A stretch of DNA of 64,000 nt from Pseudoxanthomonas sp. Root630 (GTDB lineage: Bacteria; Pseudomonadota; Gammaproteobacteria; Xanthomonadales; Xanthomonadaceae), in the NCBI RefSeq assembly GCF_001427585.1, contig NZ_LMGY01000018.1:124001-188000 (forward strand). The letters run 5' to 3'. The notes under the pieces were generated by a model. The model saw only the letters and a program-made list of their open reading frames with translations. It was not told the origin of the DNA and did no database searches. The position numbers and the translations under genes are program-made. This document shows positions 46,303 to 54,925 of this stretch, piece after piece. Numbering within the stretch: the first letter of the stretch is position 1; every line of letters starts with the position of its first letter.

Positions 46303-48138
46303 ATGAACGCGAAGACGCGCATTTCCTGCGGCCTGTTGCTCGGCGCGGCCCTGACCGCCTGCAGCAGCGCGCCGCCCAAGCCCGAGGCCGTGGCCCACAT
46401 GATCCAGCCCCAGCGCATCACCGAACACCGCGGCAGCGACGACCTGCTCACCGCGGGCCTGGGACTCGACGGTCTGCGCGCGATGGCCGCCCCCGCGTTC
46501 GCCGATCCGGCGCACCCGACGGCCGCCGAACTGCGTCGCCGCGCGATCTGGGCGAACTGGCGCGGCATCGCCGATCTGTCGTTGACCGGCGCCTATGGCC
46601 AGGCTTACGGCAGCGTGGCCAGCGTGCCGGGCCGCGAGTATTCCGCGCTGGCGAAAGTCCCGGGCGCGGCGCAACCGCATCGCGTGCTGGTGCAGGTGCC
46701 GGACAATTTCGATGCGACGAAGCGCTGCATCGTCGTCACCGCATCGTCGGGTTCGCGCGGCGTCTACGGCGCCATCGCGGTGGCCGCACCGTGGGGCCTG
46801 CCGAAGGGCTGCGCGATCGCCTACACCGACAAGGGGGCAGGCACCGATTATTTCGATCTCGACGAGCAGCAGGGCGCACGCGAAGACGGCACGGCGGGCG
46901 CGCTGGGCACCGATGCACTGGCTTTCGTGCCCGATGCGCCGGTCGGCGCCAGTGGCGTGGCGGTCAAGCACGCGCATTCCAAGGACAACCCGGAAGCGGA
47001 CTGGGGCCGCCACGTGAAGCAGGCCGCCGAGTTCGCGCTGGCTGCACTGGACCAGGCGTTCCCGCAGGCGGCGCCGTTCCGTTTCGACAACACGCGCGTC
47101 ATCGCCGTGGGCATCTCCAACGGCGGCGGTGCGGTACTGCGCGCCAGCGAGGAAGAGGGCGGCTGGCTGGACGCCGTGGTCGCGGGCGAGCCGAACATCC
47201 TGGCGGCCGATGCGCCCGGTGCGCGTTCGCTGTACGACTACACGACCGAAGCCGCCCTGCTGATGCCGTGCGCATTGTTGGACCTGCCGGCGGAATCGCT
47301 GCCGCAGCCGCCGCTGCGCGCGCAGGTCGAGCCGCTGTGGACGGCACGTTGCGCCACGTTGAAGGCCGCGGGCCTGGTCACCGGCGCCGATGCGAAGGCG
47401 CAGGCGGCATCGGCCCATGCGCAGCTGAAGGCGAGCGGCTGGACCGATGAGGCGCTGGTGGCCGGCGCGCTGAGCGTGGGCTTCGACCTGTGGCGCGCAG
47501 TGGCGGTCACCTATGCCTCGGCCTACGGTCGCTATGGCGTCGGCGAGCATCCGTGCGGGTATGCGTTCTCCGCGCAGAACCCGGACTTCAGCGCGCGCGC
47601 GGCGAGTGCCGCTGAACGCGCTGCGTGGTGGTCCGACGGCAGCGGCATTCCGCCGGGCGCGGGCGTGGGCATCGTGGACACGAAACTGGCGCCGCCGGAC
47701 TTCACCCTGCCGGGCCTGCAGTGCCTGCGCGCGCTGCAGACCGGGACCACCGACGATGCGCGTCGGGTGCAGGCCGGCATCGCGCAGACCGCCGCGCGCT
47801 TCCCGCGCACGCGCCGTCCGGTGGTGGTGGTCCACGGCCTGGACGACGGCCTGGTGCCGCCGGCGTTCTCCAGCGCGCCTTACGTGCAGGCGGCGCGCGT
47901 TGCCAATCCGGACGTGCGCTACTGGCAGGTGCGGAACGCGCAGCACTTCGACGGCTTCCTCGCGCTACCCGCCTACGGCGCGCGCTACGTGCCCTTGCTG
48001 CCTTACGTGTACGCCGCCTTGGACCAGGTCAGCGCCACCCTGGACGGCAGCCGCGGGTTGCCGGCCAACGCCCTGATCAACGCCAAGCCGCGCGGGACCG
48101 GCAGCGTCGAGGCGAGCCAGTTCGCGATTCCGCGCTGA
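46303..48138 (+). CDS. D-(-)-3-hydroxybutyrate oligomer hydrolase, lipoprotein
   Basis: 611-residue enzyme that would split 3HB oligomers from PHB into monomers. The N-terminus ends in the lipobox LTAC, so it should be a lipoprotein; the periplasm or outer membrane is its likely place. The nucleophile Ser272 sits in GISNGGG; downstream VVVVHGLDDGLVPP and NAQHFDGFL supply the likely catalytic Asp and His. Overall phrases (NPEADWGRHVKQAAEFAL, FRFDNTRVIAVG) match the 3HB-oligomer hydrolase family. Export of the enzyme argues that it acts on external oligomers; some homologues are intracellular. Confidence 0.85.
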   Translation: MNAKTRISCGLLLGAALTACSSAPPKPEAVAHMIQPQRITEHRGSDDLLTAGLGLDGLRAMAAPAFADPAHPTAAELRRRAIWANWRGIADLSLTGAYGQAYGSVASVPGREYSALAKVPGAAQPHRVLVQVPDNFDATKRCIVVTASSGSRGVYGAIAVAAPWGLPKGCAIAYTDKGAGTDYFDLDEQQGAREDGTAGALGTDALAFVPDAPVGASGVAVKHAHSKDNPEADWGRHVKQAAEFALAALDQAFPQAAPFRFDNTRVIAVGISNGGGAVLRASEEEGGWLDAVVAGEPNILAADAPGARSLYDYTTEAALLMPCALLDLPAESLPQPPLRAQVEPLWTARCATLKAAGLVTGADAKAQAASAHAQLKASGWTDEALVAGALSVGFDLWRAVAVTYASAYGRYGVGEHPCGYAFSAQNPDFSARAASAAERAAWWSDGSGIPPGAGVGIVDTKLAPPDFTLPGLQCLRALQTGTTDDARRVQAGIAQTAARFPRTRRPVVVVHGLDDGLVPPAFSSAPYVQAARVANPDVRYWQVRNAQHFDGFLALPAYGARYVPLLPYVYAALDQVSATLDGSRGLPANALINAKPRGTGSVEASQFAIPR

Positions 48139-48143
48139 GGAAT

Positions 48144-48283
48144 CCTTCTCCCCGCCAGCGGGGAGAAGGTGCCCGGAGGGCGGATGAGGGGCGAGCGCGG
48201 CAATGATCCTGGTGCACACGCATCCGGTCTCCGTTCGCCCCTCACCCGCCTTCGGCACCCTCTCCCCGCGCGCGGGGAGAGGG
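48144..48283. repeat. Large inverted repeat with CTCCCCGC palindromes
   Basis: Left arm 48144-48194 and right arm 48235-48283 are imperfect reverse complements; each has an inner CTCCCCGC...GCGGGGAG hairpin followed by a GTGCC-GAGGGCGG-TGAGGGGCG type tail. It fills most of the gap between the oligomer hydrolase and pssA, leaving room for only a short pssA promoter. Confidence 0.8.
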
Positions 48284-48346
48284 AATGCTGCGACACCTTC
48301 ACCCTTCAGGCTTTACTCTTGGGGCTGGCCTGACACGCGTGCCGCC

Positions 48347-48961
48347 ATGTCCCGACACTTCTCGATGATCCGCGACTTCCAGCTGGCCGACTGGTTCACG
48401 CTGGGCAACGCGTTCTGCGGCACCGGCGCGATCTTCGCCGCGATGCGCTTCCTGCAGGAGGGCATCCTGCGCGACCTGATGATCGGCATGGCGCTGATCC
48501 CGCTGGCCTTCATCTTCGACGCCCTCGATGGCCGGGTCGCCCGCTGGCGCAACCAGGCTTCGGTGCTGGGGCGCGAACTCGATTCGCTGGCCGACGTGAT
48601 CTCCTTCGGCGTGGCCCCGGCGGCGCTCGCGTACGCCTGCGGCATGCAGGGCGGCTGGGACTGGCTGGTGCTGTCGTACTTCGTCGCCTGCGGCGTCAGC
48701 CGCCTGGCACGCTACAACGTCACCGCCGAGTCGCTGGCCGGGGGCGGGGACAAGGTGAAGTACTTCGAAGGCACGCCGATCCCCACCAGCCTGCTGCTCG
48801 TGGTGCTGCTGGCCATCGCGGCCTATCTCGGCCACGTGGGCCCGCAGCTGTGGCTGGGCGCGGTGAAGCTCGGCCCCTGGCTGCTGCATCCGCTGGTGCT
48901 GCTGTATGCGGTGTCGGGCACGCTGATGATCAGCAAGACGCTACGTATCCCGAAGCCCTGA
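48347..48961 (+). CDS. pssA: CDP-diacylglycerol--serine O-phosphatidyltransferase
   Basis: Membrane enzyme making phosphatidylserine, precursor of phosphatidylethanolamine. The 204 residues carry the CDP-alcohol phosphotransferase motif DGRVARWRNQASVLGRELDSLAD (Asp-Gly-x2-Ala-Arg-x8-Gly-x3-Asp-x3-Asp) in the class II (Bacillus-type) PssA setting, with about seven helices. The ATG at 48347 is taken; another at 48365 is possible. Confidence 0.9.
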   Translation: MSRHFSMIRDFQLADWFTLGNAFCGTGAIFAAMRFLQEGILRDLMIGMALIPLAFIFDALDGRVARWRNQASVLGRELDSLADVISFGVAPAALAYACGMQGGWDWLVLSYFVACGVSRLARYNVTAESLAGGGDKVKYFEGTPIPTSLLLVVLLAIAAYLGHVGPQLWLGAVKLGPWLLHPLVLLYAVSGTLMISKTLRIPKP

Positions 48962-49031
48962 ACCGTGAGGTGAAGGCGCGTCATGCACGCGCCGCCGGCC
49001 GCGGCTAGAATCGGTCGGGAAGGGAGGGCAC

Positions 49032-50453
49032 ATGGCAACAAACGTTCCACCGTGGCCGGGCGATTTCGAATCGGTGGCCCAGCAGTACTGGAGCTTGTGG
49101 GGCGATGCCCTGCGGCAGGCGGGCGCAGCGCCGACGATGTCCATGCCGGGCGCCGTGCCCGGCTGGCAGCAGACGGTCGATTGGTGGTCGAAACTGGTGC
49201 CTGGCGGCCAGCCGCAGGTCGACGAGGCCGTCGGCCGCTTCCAGCGGCAGGCCAGTCAGTGGTTCGGCCAGATGCAGCAGGTCGCCGCGCAGTTCACCGG
49301 CCGCGACCACGACGCTGGCGACATCGGCCGTGCCTGGCGCTCCGCGCTCGGGATGGCCGACCCCATGCCCGCTCACAATCCCTTCGCCGACATCTTCCGC
49401 AGCATGCAGGGTGGCGCGCATGGGATGGACGGCTGGATGCAGCAGGTGCGTCCGTGGCTGGACAGCCTGCAACGGGACGGCGATCGCTGGATGCACCTGC
49501 CCACGTTCGGCCTGTCGCGCGAGCACCAGGAGCGCTGGCAGCATCTCGCGCAGGCCTACCAGGACTATCAGCGCCAAGTCGGCCAGTACGACCAGCTGAT
49601 GCTGCAGGTGGCGCAGGATGCGTTCGTGCGCTTCGAGCACAAGCTGGAAGAGCATGCCGAACCCGGGCGTCAGCTGCAGAGCGCGCGCGCGCTGTTCGAC
49701 CTGTGGATCGATGCCGCCGAAGAAGCGTACGCGAAGGTCGCGATGTCCGACGATTTCCGCCACGCCTACGGTGGATTGGCCAATGCGCAGGCGCGCCTGC
49801 GCCTGGGCGTGCAGCGCGAGGTCGAACAGGTGTGCAGCTTGTTCGGCATGCCCACGCGCACCGAGGTCGATTCCGCGCATCGCAAGATCGTTGAGCTGGA
49901 GCGCGCGCTCCGCAAGCTGGCACGCGCGCAAACGGCGCCCGTGCGGCGTGAGCCGGTACAACGTCCTGCGGCGCCCGTCGAAGCCCCGGCGCCCGTCGAG
50001 GCGAAGTCAGCGGTCAAGGCAGCCGCGCCCGTGAAACCCAAGGCCACCAGGAAGCGCGCGCCGGCCCGCCGCGCGCCAGCGTCCAAGGTCCCGAAGAAGA
50101 CGCGGCCCGTCGCGAAGAAAGCGACACCCAAGAAGCGCACCCGTCGTGCCATCGCCGCCGTCGCGCCGGTCGCCACACGGCAGGAACCCGCGCCGGCGAA
50201 GCCCCGCACCGCCACACGGAAGGTCGCGGCGAAGAAGGCGACCGCCCCGGCGGTGTCGAAGAAGCCGGTTGCCAGGACGAAGGCATCCCCCAAGAAGGTT
50301 GCGACCGCGCGCTCCAAGCCTGCGCCGTCGATGACGACCAAGCCGGCATCGGTGGTATCGATGAAGGACTGGGTGGCACGCAATGCCACCCGTGCCGCGA
50401 CAGCCGAGGCGCCGAAGGCCGTCAAGAAGGCGAAGCGGGGTAAAGGCAAGTGA
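49032..50453 (+). CDS. phaE: Class III PHA synthase subunit PhaE with long basic C-terminal tail
   Basis: 473 residues. Residues 1 to about 298 resemble PhaE: DFESVAQQYWSLWGDALRQ at the start, FARMEH-like helical middle, and a C-terminal FGMPTRTEVDSAHRKIVELERALRKL region. PhaE forms the active synthase with PhaC. Residues 299-473 are Ala, Lys, Pro and Arg-rich, with repeated KK/AKKAT/PKK phrases like histone H1 or the tails of PhaF and PhaM. TAGAAT (49006-49011) is a possible -10 and GGGAGGG precedes the ATG. It overlaps phaC by 4 bp (GTGA). Confidence 0.9.
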   Translation: MATNVPPWPGDFESVAQQYWSLWGDALRQAGAAPTMSMPGAVPGWQQTVDWWSKLVPGGQPQVDEAVGRFQRQASQWFGQMQQVAAQFTGRDHDAGDIGRAWRSALGMADPMPAHNPFADIFRSMQGGAHGMDGWMQQVRPWLDSLQRDGDRWMHLPTFGLSREHQERWQHLAQAYQDYQRQVGQYDQLMLQVAQDAFVRFEHKLEEHAEPGRQLQSARALFDLWIDAAEEAYAKVAMSDDFRHAYGGLANAQARLRLGVQREVEQVCSLFGMPTRTEVDSAHRKIVELERALRKLARAQTAPVRREPVQRPAAPVEAPAPVEAKSAVKAAAPVKPKATRKRAPARRAPASKVPKKTRPVAKKATPKKRTRRAIAAVAPVATRQEPAPAKPRTATRKVAAKKATAPAVSKKPVARTKASPKKVATARSKPAPSMTTKPASVVSMKDWVARNATRAATAEAPKAVKKAKRGKGK

Positions 50454-51520
50454 ACGGACCGCTCAATTTCACCGCCGAAGCGCTGGCCCACGAGGCCACC
50501 ACGCTGACGCAGAAACTCTCCGCCGGCCTGCATACGTTGCCGGAGGTGGAGGACGTCCACTATGGCGCCACCCAGAAGCAGGAAGTCTGGCGCGACGGCA
50601 AGGTGGTGCTGTACCGCTTCGTCGGCGAAAAGGCGCCGACGGCGAAGGTGCCGCTGCTGATCGTCTATGCGCTGGTCAACCGGCCCTACATGGTCGACCT
50701 GCAGCACGACCGCTCGCTGGTGAAGGGCCTGCTGGCGCAGGGCGAGGATGTCTACGTGATCGACTGGGGTTATCCGGACCGGTCGGACCGCTTCCTCGAA
50801 CTCGATGACTACATCAATCGTTTCATCGATGGCGCGGTAGACCACCTGTGCGACAGCAGCGGCCGCGATGCGGTCAACGTGCTGGGCATCTGTCAGGGAG
50901 GCGCGTTCTCCTTGTGCTACGCCTCGCTGCACCCGGAGAAGGTCAAGAACCTCATCACCATGGTGACGCCGGTGGATTTCCACACACCGGACAACATGCT
51001 GTCGCACTGGACGCGCGAGCTGGACGTGGACCTGTTCGTCGAGGCGCTGGGCAACGTGCCCGCCGACATGATGAATGCCTGCTACCTGATGCTGAAGCCG
51101 TTCCGGCTGAACCTGCAGAAGTACGTGGGCCTGGTCGATATCCTCGACGACAAGCGCGCCATCGAGGACTTCCTGCGGATGGAGAAGTGGATCTTCGATT
51201 CGCCGGACCTGGCGGGCGAGGCGTTCAAGCAGTTCATCACCCAGTTCTACCAGCGCAACGGCTTCATCAAGGGCGGCATCCGGATCGGCGGCGAAGCGGT
51301 CGACCTGGGCTTCGTGGATATGCCGGTGCTCAACATCTACGCCGAGCAGGACCATCTGGTGCCGCCGGATGCGTCGCGTGCGTTGAAGGATGTCGTGGGC
51401 ACGGCCGACTACACCGAGCTGAGCTTCAAGGGCGGCCACATCGGCATCTACGTCTCCAGCCGCGCCCAGCGCGAGGTGCCTGCCGCCATCCACCACTGGC
51501 TGGGCCAGCGCGCACGATGA
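50450..51520 (+). CDS. phaC: Class III poly(3-hydroxyalkanoate) synthase subunit PhaC
   Basis: 356-residue catalytic subunit that polymerises 3-hydroxybutyryl-CoA. The nucleophile Cys148 lies in GICQGG, with Asp301 in EQDHLVP and His330 in GGHIGIY; this is one position off the known C149/D302/H331 triad of Allochromatium PhaC. It starts with GTG inside the phaE stop and ends in an ATGA overlap with the next gene, so three genes are probably translated together. Confidence 0.96.
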   Translation: MNGPLNFTAEALAHEATTLTQKLSAGLHTLPEVEDVHYGATQKQEVWRDGKVVLYRFVGEKAPTAKVPLLIVYALVNRPYMVDLQHDRSLVKGLLAQGEDVYVIDWGYPDRSDRFLELDDYINRFIDGAVDHLCDSSGRDAVNVLGICQGGAFSLCYASLHPEKVKNLITMVTPVDFHTPDNMLSHWTRELDVDLFVEALGNVPADMMNACYLMLKPFRLNLQKYVGLVDILDDKRAIEDFLRMEKWIFDSPDLAGEAFKQFITQFYQRNGFIKGGIRIGGEAVDLGFVDMPVLNIYAEQDHLVPPDASRALKDVVGTADYTELSFKGGHIGIYVSSRAQREVPAAIHHWLGQRAR

Positions 51521-51900
51521 GGACGCCGTTGCGCCGCTGGACAGTGCTGTGCGTGCTGCTGTTGCCGTTCGCAGCGCCGGCGGCGCCTTCGCCAACGGCG
51601 AAGCGCGAGATCCAGGGGCTGATGGATGCGCTTTCGGCGTCGTCCTGCGAGTTCCAGCGCAACGGCACGTGGCATGGTCGCGAGGAGGCGCGCAAGCACC
51701 TGCAACGCAAGTACGACTACCTGCTGAAACGCGACCTGGCCGACACCGCCGAGCAGTTCATCGAGCGCGCCGCCAGCAAGAGCAGCATCAGCGGGCGCGC
51801 CTACCAGGTGCGTTGTCCGGGACAGCCCGTTCAGCCCGCCGCCGCCTGGTTCAAGGCGGCGCTGGCCGCGCTGCGCGGTTCAGCCGCGCCGGCACGCTGA
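51517..51900 (+). CDS. DUF5329-like secreted small protein
   Basis: 127 residues with a signal peptide (cleavage near APA, about residue 23) and a mature helical domain containing EIQGLMDALSASSCEFQRNG and RKHLQRKYDYLLKR. Matches the general pattern of the DUF5329 family. The start overlaps the phaC stop (ATGA), tying it to the PHB operon by position. Two cysteines could form a disulfide in the periplasm. Function unknown. Confidence 0.75.
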   Translation: MRTPLRRWTVLCVLLLPFAAPAAPSPTAKREIQGLMDALSASSCEFQRNGTWHGREEARKHLQRKYDYLLKRDLADTAEQFIERAASKSSISGRAYQVRCPGQPVQPAAAWFKAALAALRGSAAPAR

Positions 51901-51939
51901 CGCGCTAGACTGGCCGCGGACAACCGTGGGGAGTTGGCG

Positions 51940-52143
51940 ATGAGTACCGCATCCAAGCCGTTTGCCAGGTCGCTGAACGACCGCATGATCGCGGGCGTGA
52001 TGGGCGGCATCGCCCACCGTTACGGCTGGAGCTCCACGCTGCTGCGGGTGATCTTCGTGATCGTCTCGATCGCGTCGGCGGCGTTCCCCGGCATCCTCGT
52101 CTACCTGATCCTCTGGCTGCTGATGCCGACCGAGCAGGACTGA
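51940..52143 (+). CDS. PspC domain-containing protein
   Basis: 67 residues. The PspC signature is visible: LNDRMIAGVMGGIAHRYGW, then a hydrophobic membrane segment (about 32-60) ending in LLMPTEQD. ATG 51940 has GGGGAG upstream; the in-frame TTG at 51934 is less likely. TAGACT at about 51906 may be a -10 element. PspC-type proteins signal or respond to inner-membrane stress, but no pspA/pspF lies nearby. Small standalone PspC genes are common in Xanthomonadales. Confidence 0.85.
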   Translation: MSTASKPFARSLNDRMIAGVMGGIAHRYGWSSTLLRVIFVIVSIASAAFPGILVYLILWLLMPTEQD

Positions 52144-52147
52144 GCCC

Positions 52148-52582
52148 ATGTCGCCCGCGCTGTGGGTCGCGCGCGTGCTCGGCATCGTGTGGGCGGTGCC
52201 CAATACCCTGCTCGGCGTGCTCGCCGGCGTCGTTGGCATGGCGTTCGGCGCGCGCGCGGAATGGAGTCGCCGCGATTTCGCACTCGTGTTCCATCGCTGG
52301 CCCTGGGGACCCGGCGGCGCCATCACCTTCGGCAACAGCATCCTGCATACCGGCGACACGCTGGAGTCGGAATGCATCACCTACGAGCATCGCGCCGGCC
52401 GCACGCAGCATCCGCGCATCCGCCTGGGCGACCACGAGCGCGCGCACGTGTACCAGTACATGGTGCTGGGCCCGCTGTTCCTGCCGGTCTACCTGCTGTG
52501 CGGCGGTGTCAGCGTACGCAATCCGTTCGAGCGCGCCGCCGATCGCTATGCGCTGACGGGCAGGGGCTGGTGGCCCGGTTGA
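52148..52582 (+). CDS. Small membrane protein with HExxH motif
   Basis: 144 residues with two or three membrane segments (about 6-34 and 104-122). HERAH at 96-100 matches the HExxH zinc-protease motif, and NPFERAAD at 125-132 looks like the third-ligand segment (ExxxD) of M48-like or minigluzincin-type proteases. At this size it would be a minimal membrane metallopeptidase or a degenerate derivative. Starts 4 bp after the PspC gene, so probably co-transcribed with it. No named family recognised. Confidence 0.65.
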   Translation: MSPALWVARVLGIVWAVPNTLLGVLAGVVGMAFGARAEWSRRDFALVFHRWPWGPGGAITFGNSILHTGDTLESECITYEHRAGRTQHPRIRLGDHERAHVYQYMVLGPLFLPVYLLCGGVSVRNPFERAADRYALTGRGWWPG

Positions 52583-52807
52583 CCGACGAACGGTGTGCCC
52601 GTCTTAACCAGGCGAACACGTCGGTGCGCGTAATGTAGCCATTGTCCGGAGCCCGCAAAGAACCCGTTCGATGCGGATCGGCAAGGAGGGCCCAGCCACC
52701 CGGGATACCCCCGACGTGACTGGGCCTTCTCATATCCGTCATCCGCTGCGCGTGGTTTTCTTCATCGCCCTTTGCGCGCGATGGCCGATGTCGACGTTGC
52801 GGCGCCG

Positions 52808-54019
52808 TCAGCGCAGTCGCTCGAACGAGAACAGCGGCCACAGCGCATGGCGCCGCCGCTGCAGGCGGGCGCTCAGCAGGTCGGCGCCCAGCACGCTGTA
52901 AGTGATGCCATTGCCGCCGTATGCCATCGCGAAGTGGACACGCGGCCCCCATTGCGGATGCGCGCCAAAGAACGGCAGGCCGTCGGCGGTTTCCGCGAAC
53001 GTGCCTGCCCACGAGAACGCGGGCGTGACGGCCAGCCCCGGGAACAAGCGTTGCAGCCGCTTCACCAGCGTGCGGGCCTTCTTCTGCACGCGCGCGTCGC
53101 GGCGAACGGGTACATCGATCGCATCGTCCTCGCCTCCGAGCAGCAGCCGGCCGTCGGAGGTGCTGCGCGCATACAGATAGGGGCGCGCGGTCTCCCACAG
53201 CAGGGTGTCCTGCAGGAAGCCCAAGCGATCGGCGGGCAGGGGATCGGTGATCAGCGCGTAGCTGCTGCGGTTGCGCGCGACCCGGCGATGCAACCAGCGC
53301 TGGCTGGCGTAGCCCGCAGCAAGAACGACATGCGCGGCGCGCACGCAGGCCCCGGAGGTGGTCTGCAACGCGACGCCGCGGGAGGTCGCTTTCAGTTCGA
53401 CCACGCAGGTACGGTCGAAGATGCCGGCGCCCTGGCGCTGAAGACGCGACAGCAGACGATGCGTCAGCCGGTACGGATCCACGCGTGCAGCCTGCGTGCT
53501 GAGCAGAGCGGCGGGTGCGTCGAAGCCGTAGTCGTCACGGATGCGCTGGGTGTCCAGGAATGTTACGTCGAGCCCATGCCGCCGCCGCGCCTCGTATTCG
53601 TCCTTCAACGCGGTCACGTCGCGGCGGCGGCTCGCGTAGTAGAGGCTGTCGGCACGCGCGAACTCCACGTCGCGCCACGGCGCGGCGATCTCGCGCAGGT
53701 GGTCGATGGCGTCCGCGCAGGCGCGATAGGCGAGCGCGGCGTCGGCTTCGCCATATCGGCGTGCCAGCTCCACCAGGGGGGTGTCGATCTCGTACTGCAG
53801 CAGCGCCGTACTGGCGGCCGTGCTGCCCCAGCCGATGTCGCGTTGTTCCAGCACGGCGACCTCGAATCCCTCCGCCGCCAATCGGTTCGCGATCAGTGCG
53901 CCGGTGATGCCGCCGCCGATGATCGCCACGTCGCAGCGGTGGTCGGACGGCAGCGCCGGGAAGGCGTGCATCAACCCGTTCTTGACGGCCCAGTAGGGGT
54001 AGCCGCTCTTGAGATCCAT
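52808..54019 (-). CDS. FAD-dependent oxidoreductase (DadA/glycine oxidase-like)
   Basis: 403-residue flavoprotein of the DAO family. The FAD motif VAIIGGGITGALIANRLA lies near residues 31-48, and GWGSTAASTALLQ, YGGNGITYS (C-terminal FAD contact) also fit. The start MDLKSGYPYWAV (54019) is chosen by analogy; 54034 and 54055 are in frame. Such enzymes oxidise amino acids or amines; the substrate is unknown. It is in a single-gene unit with a 225-bp gap on its 3' side that contains a 7-bp inverted repeat (GGCCCAG at 52689, CTGGGCC at 52720). Confidence 0.82.
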   Translation of the reverse strand: MDLKSGYPYWAVKNGLMHAFPALPSDHRCDVAIIGGGITGALIANRLAAEGFEVAVLEQRDIGWGSTAASTALLQYEIDTPLVELARRYGEADAALAYRACADAIDHLREIAAPWRDVEFARADSLYYASRRRDVTALKDEYEARRRHGLDVTFLDTQRIRDDYGFDAPAALLSTQAARVDPYRLTHRLLSRLQRQGAGIFDRTCVVELKATSRGVALQTTSGACVRAAHVVLAAGYASQRWLHRRVARNRSSYALITDPLPADRLGFLQDTLLWETARPYLYARSTSDGRLLLGGEDDAIDVPVRRDARVQKKARTLVKRLQRLFPGLAVTPAFSWAGTFAETADGLPFFGAHPQWGPRVHFAMAYGGNGITYSVLGADLLSARLQRRRHALWPLFSFERLR

Positions 54020-54103
54020 GCCGTGCCCATGCATCGCGATGCCCCATGCTGGCATCGCGATGTTCAGGCCCGGGTGAAGAGGGCGTGCAGCCCTCCGCCC
54101 GGA

Positions 54104-54799
54104 TCAGCGCGGCAGGGTGCCTTGCAGGAACAGCTCCACCGCGGCCAGCGCCTGCGCTTCCAGCGTATCGACGCCGGGCAACTGGTTGCTGCCTGCGGCG
54201 AGCCGGACGATCTGGTCGCCGAACAGGCTCATGTAGAACTGTGCAGCGGCGGCTTTCGGTGAGGCCAGCTGCATGCGTCCGGCCGCCACCTGTTGCTCGA
54301 AGTAGTCGGCGAGGGTGGCGCGGATGGAGGCGACGGCATGGTCGAAGAACCAGTCGCGCAGCGCCGGGAACGACTGGCCTTCGCCGATCACGATGCGGTA
54401 CACCACTTGCGAATCGGTACGCGCCATCACCTGCGCCATGCGGATGGCCACACGCCGCAATGCCTGTTCCGGGGGCAGCTCGGTCAGGTTGAGGTCGCGC
54501 AGCAGGTGCGTATGCATGTCCAGCCGGCGCTCGAGGATGGCGCTGGCCAGGCCTTCCTTGTCGCCGAAGATGCGGTACAGCGTGGCCAGCGATCCGCCGG
54601 CGCGGGCGACGATCTCGCTCAGCCGCGCGTGCTGGTAGCCCTTCTCGGCGAACACTTCGGTGGCCGCGTCGAGGAATTTCTCCGCGCGGATTTCACCGCG
54701 ACGGCACAGCTCGACCTGGGGACGCGGGCGCAGCGGCGACTCGCTGGCGGCGTGCGGGTCGCTGAAAACGTTTTCCAGGTAATCGGAGGAAATGCTCAC
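54104..54799 (-). CDS. TetR/AcrR family transcriptional regulator
   Basis: 231 residues. The N-terminal HTH (about 38-84) has FLDAATEVFAEKGYQHARLSEIVARAGGSLATLYRIFGDKEGL, typical of TetR. The C-terminal ligand domain (about 95-230) resembles the AefR-like group (TetR_C_7). The GTG start at 54799 is picked because it follows AGGGA and excludes a poor leader. Its regulon is not visible; the flavoprotein gene downstream on the same strand is one candidate. Confidence 0.87.
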   Translation of the reverse strand: MSISSDYLENVFSDPHAASESPLRPRPQVELCRRGEIRAEKFLDAATEVFAEKGYQHARLSEIVARAGGSLATLYRIFGDKEGLASAILERRLDMHTHLLRDLNLTELPPEQALRRVAIRMAQVMARTDSQVVYRIVIGEGQSFPALRDWFFDHAVASIRATLADYFEQQVAAGRMQLASPKAAAAQFYMSLFGDQIVRLAAGSNQLPGVDTLEAQALAAVELFLQGTLPR

Positions 54800-54925
54800 G
54801 GAAAGTCCCTGCGCGCGACCGGTGGGTGACTGCGTCCAGCCTAGCAAAAGGGCGCGTGAGTGTGGCAATCACATGACATGCTTTACCGCGACGGGTGGGG
54901 GCTTTTTCGGCCGTTGTGAGAGGTA

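Noticed and set aside
46595-47017. Overlapping frames inside the 3HB-oligomer hydrolase gene
   Set aside because: Ser/Arg-rich shadows in other phases of a well-supported coding region.
52583-52807. Gene or riboswitch in the 225-bp gap before the DadA-like gene end
   Set aside because: Only a 7-bp inverted repeat (52689-52726) is visible; no conserved riboswitch motif or credible coding frame.
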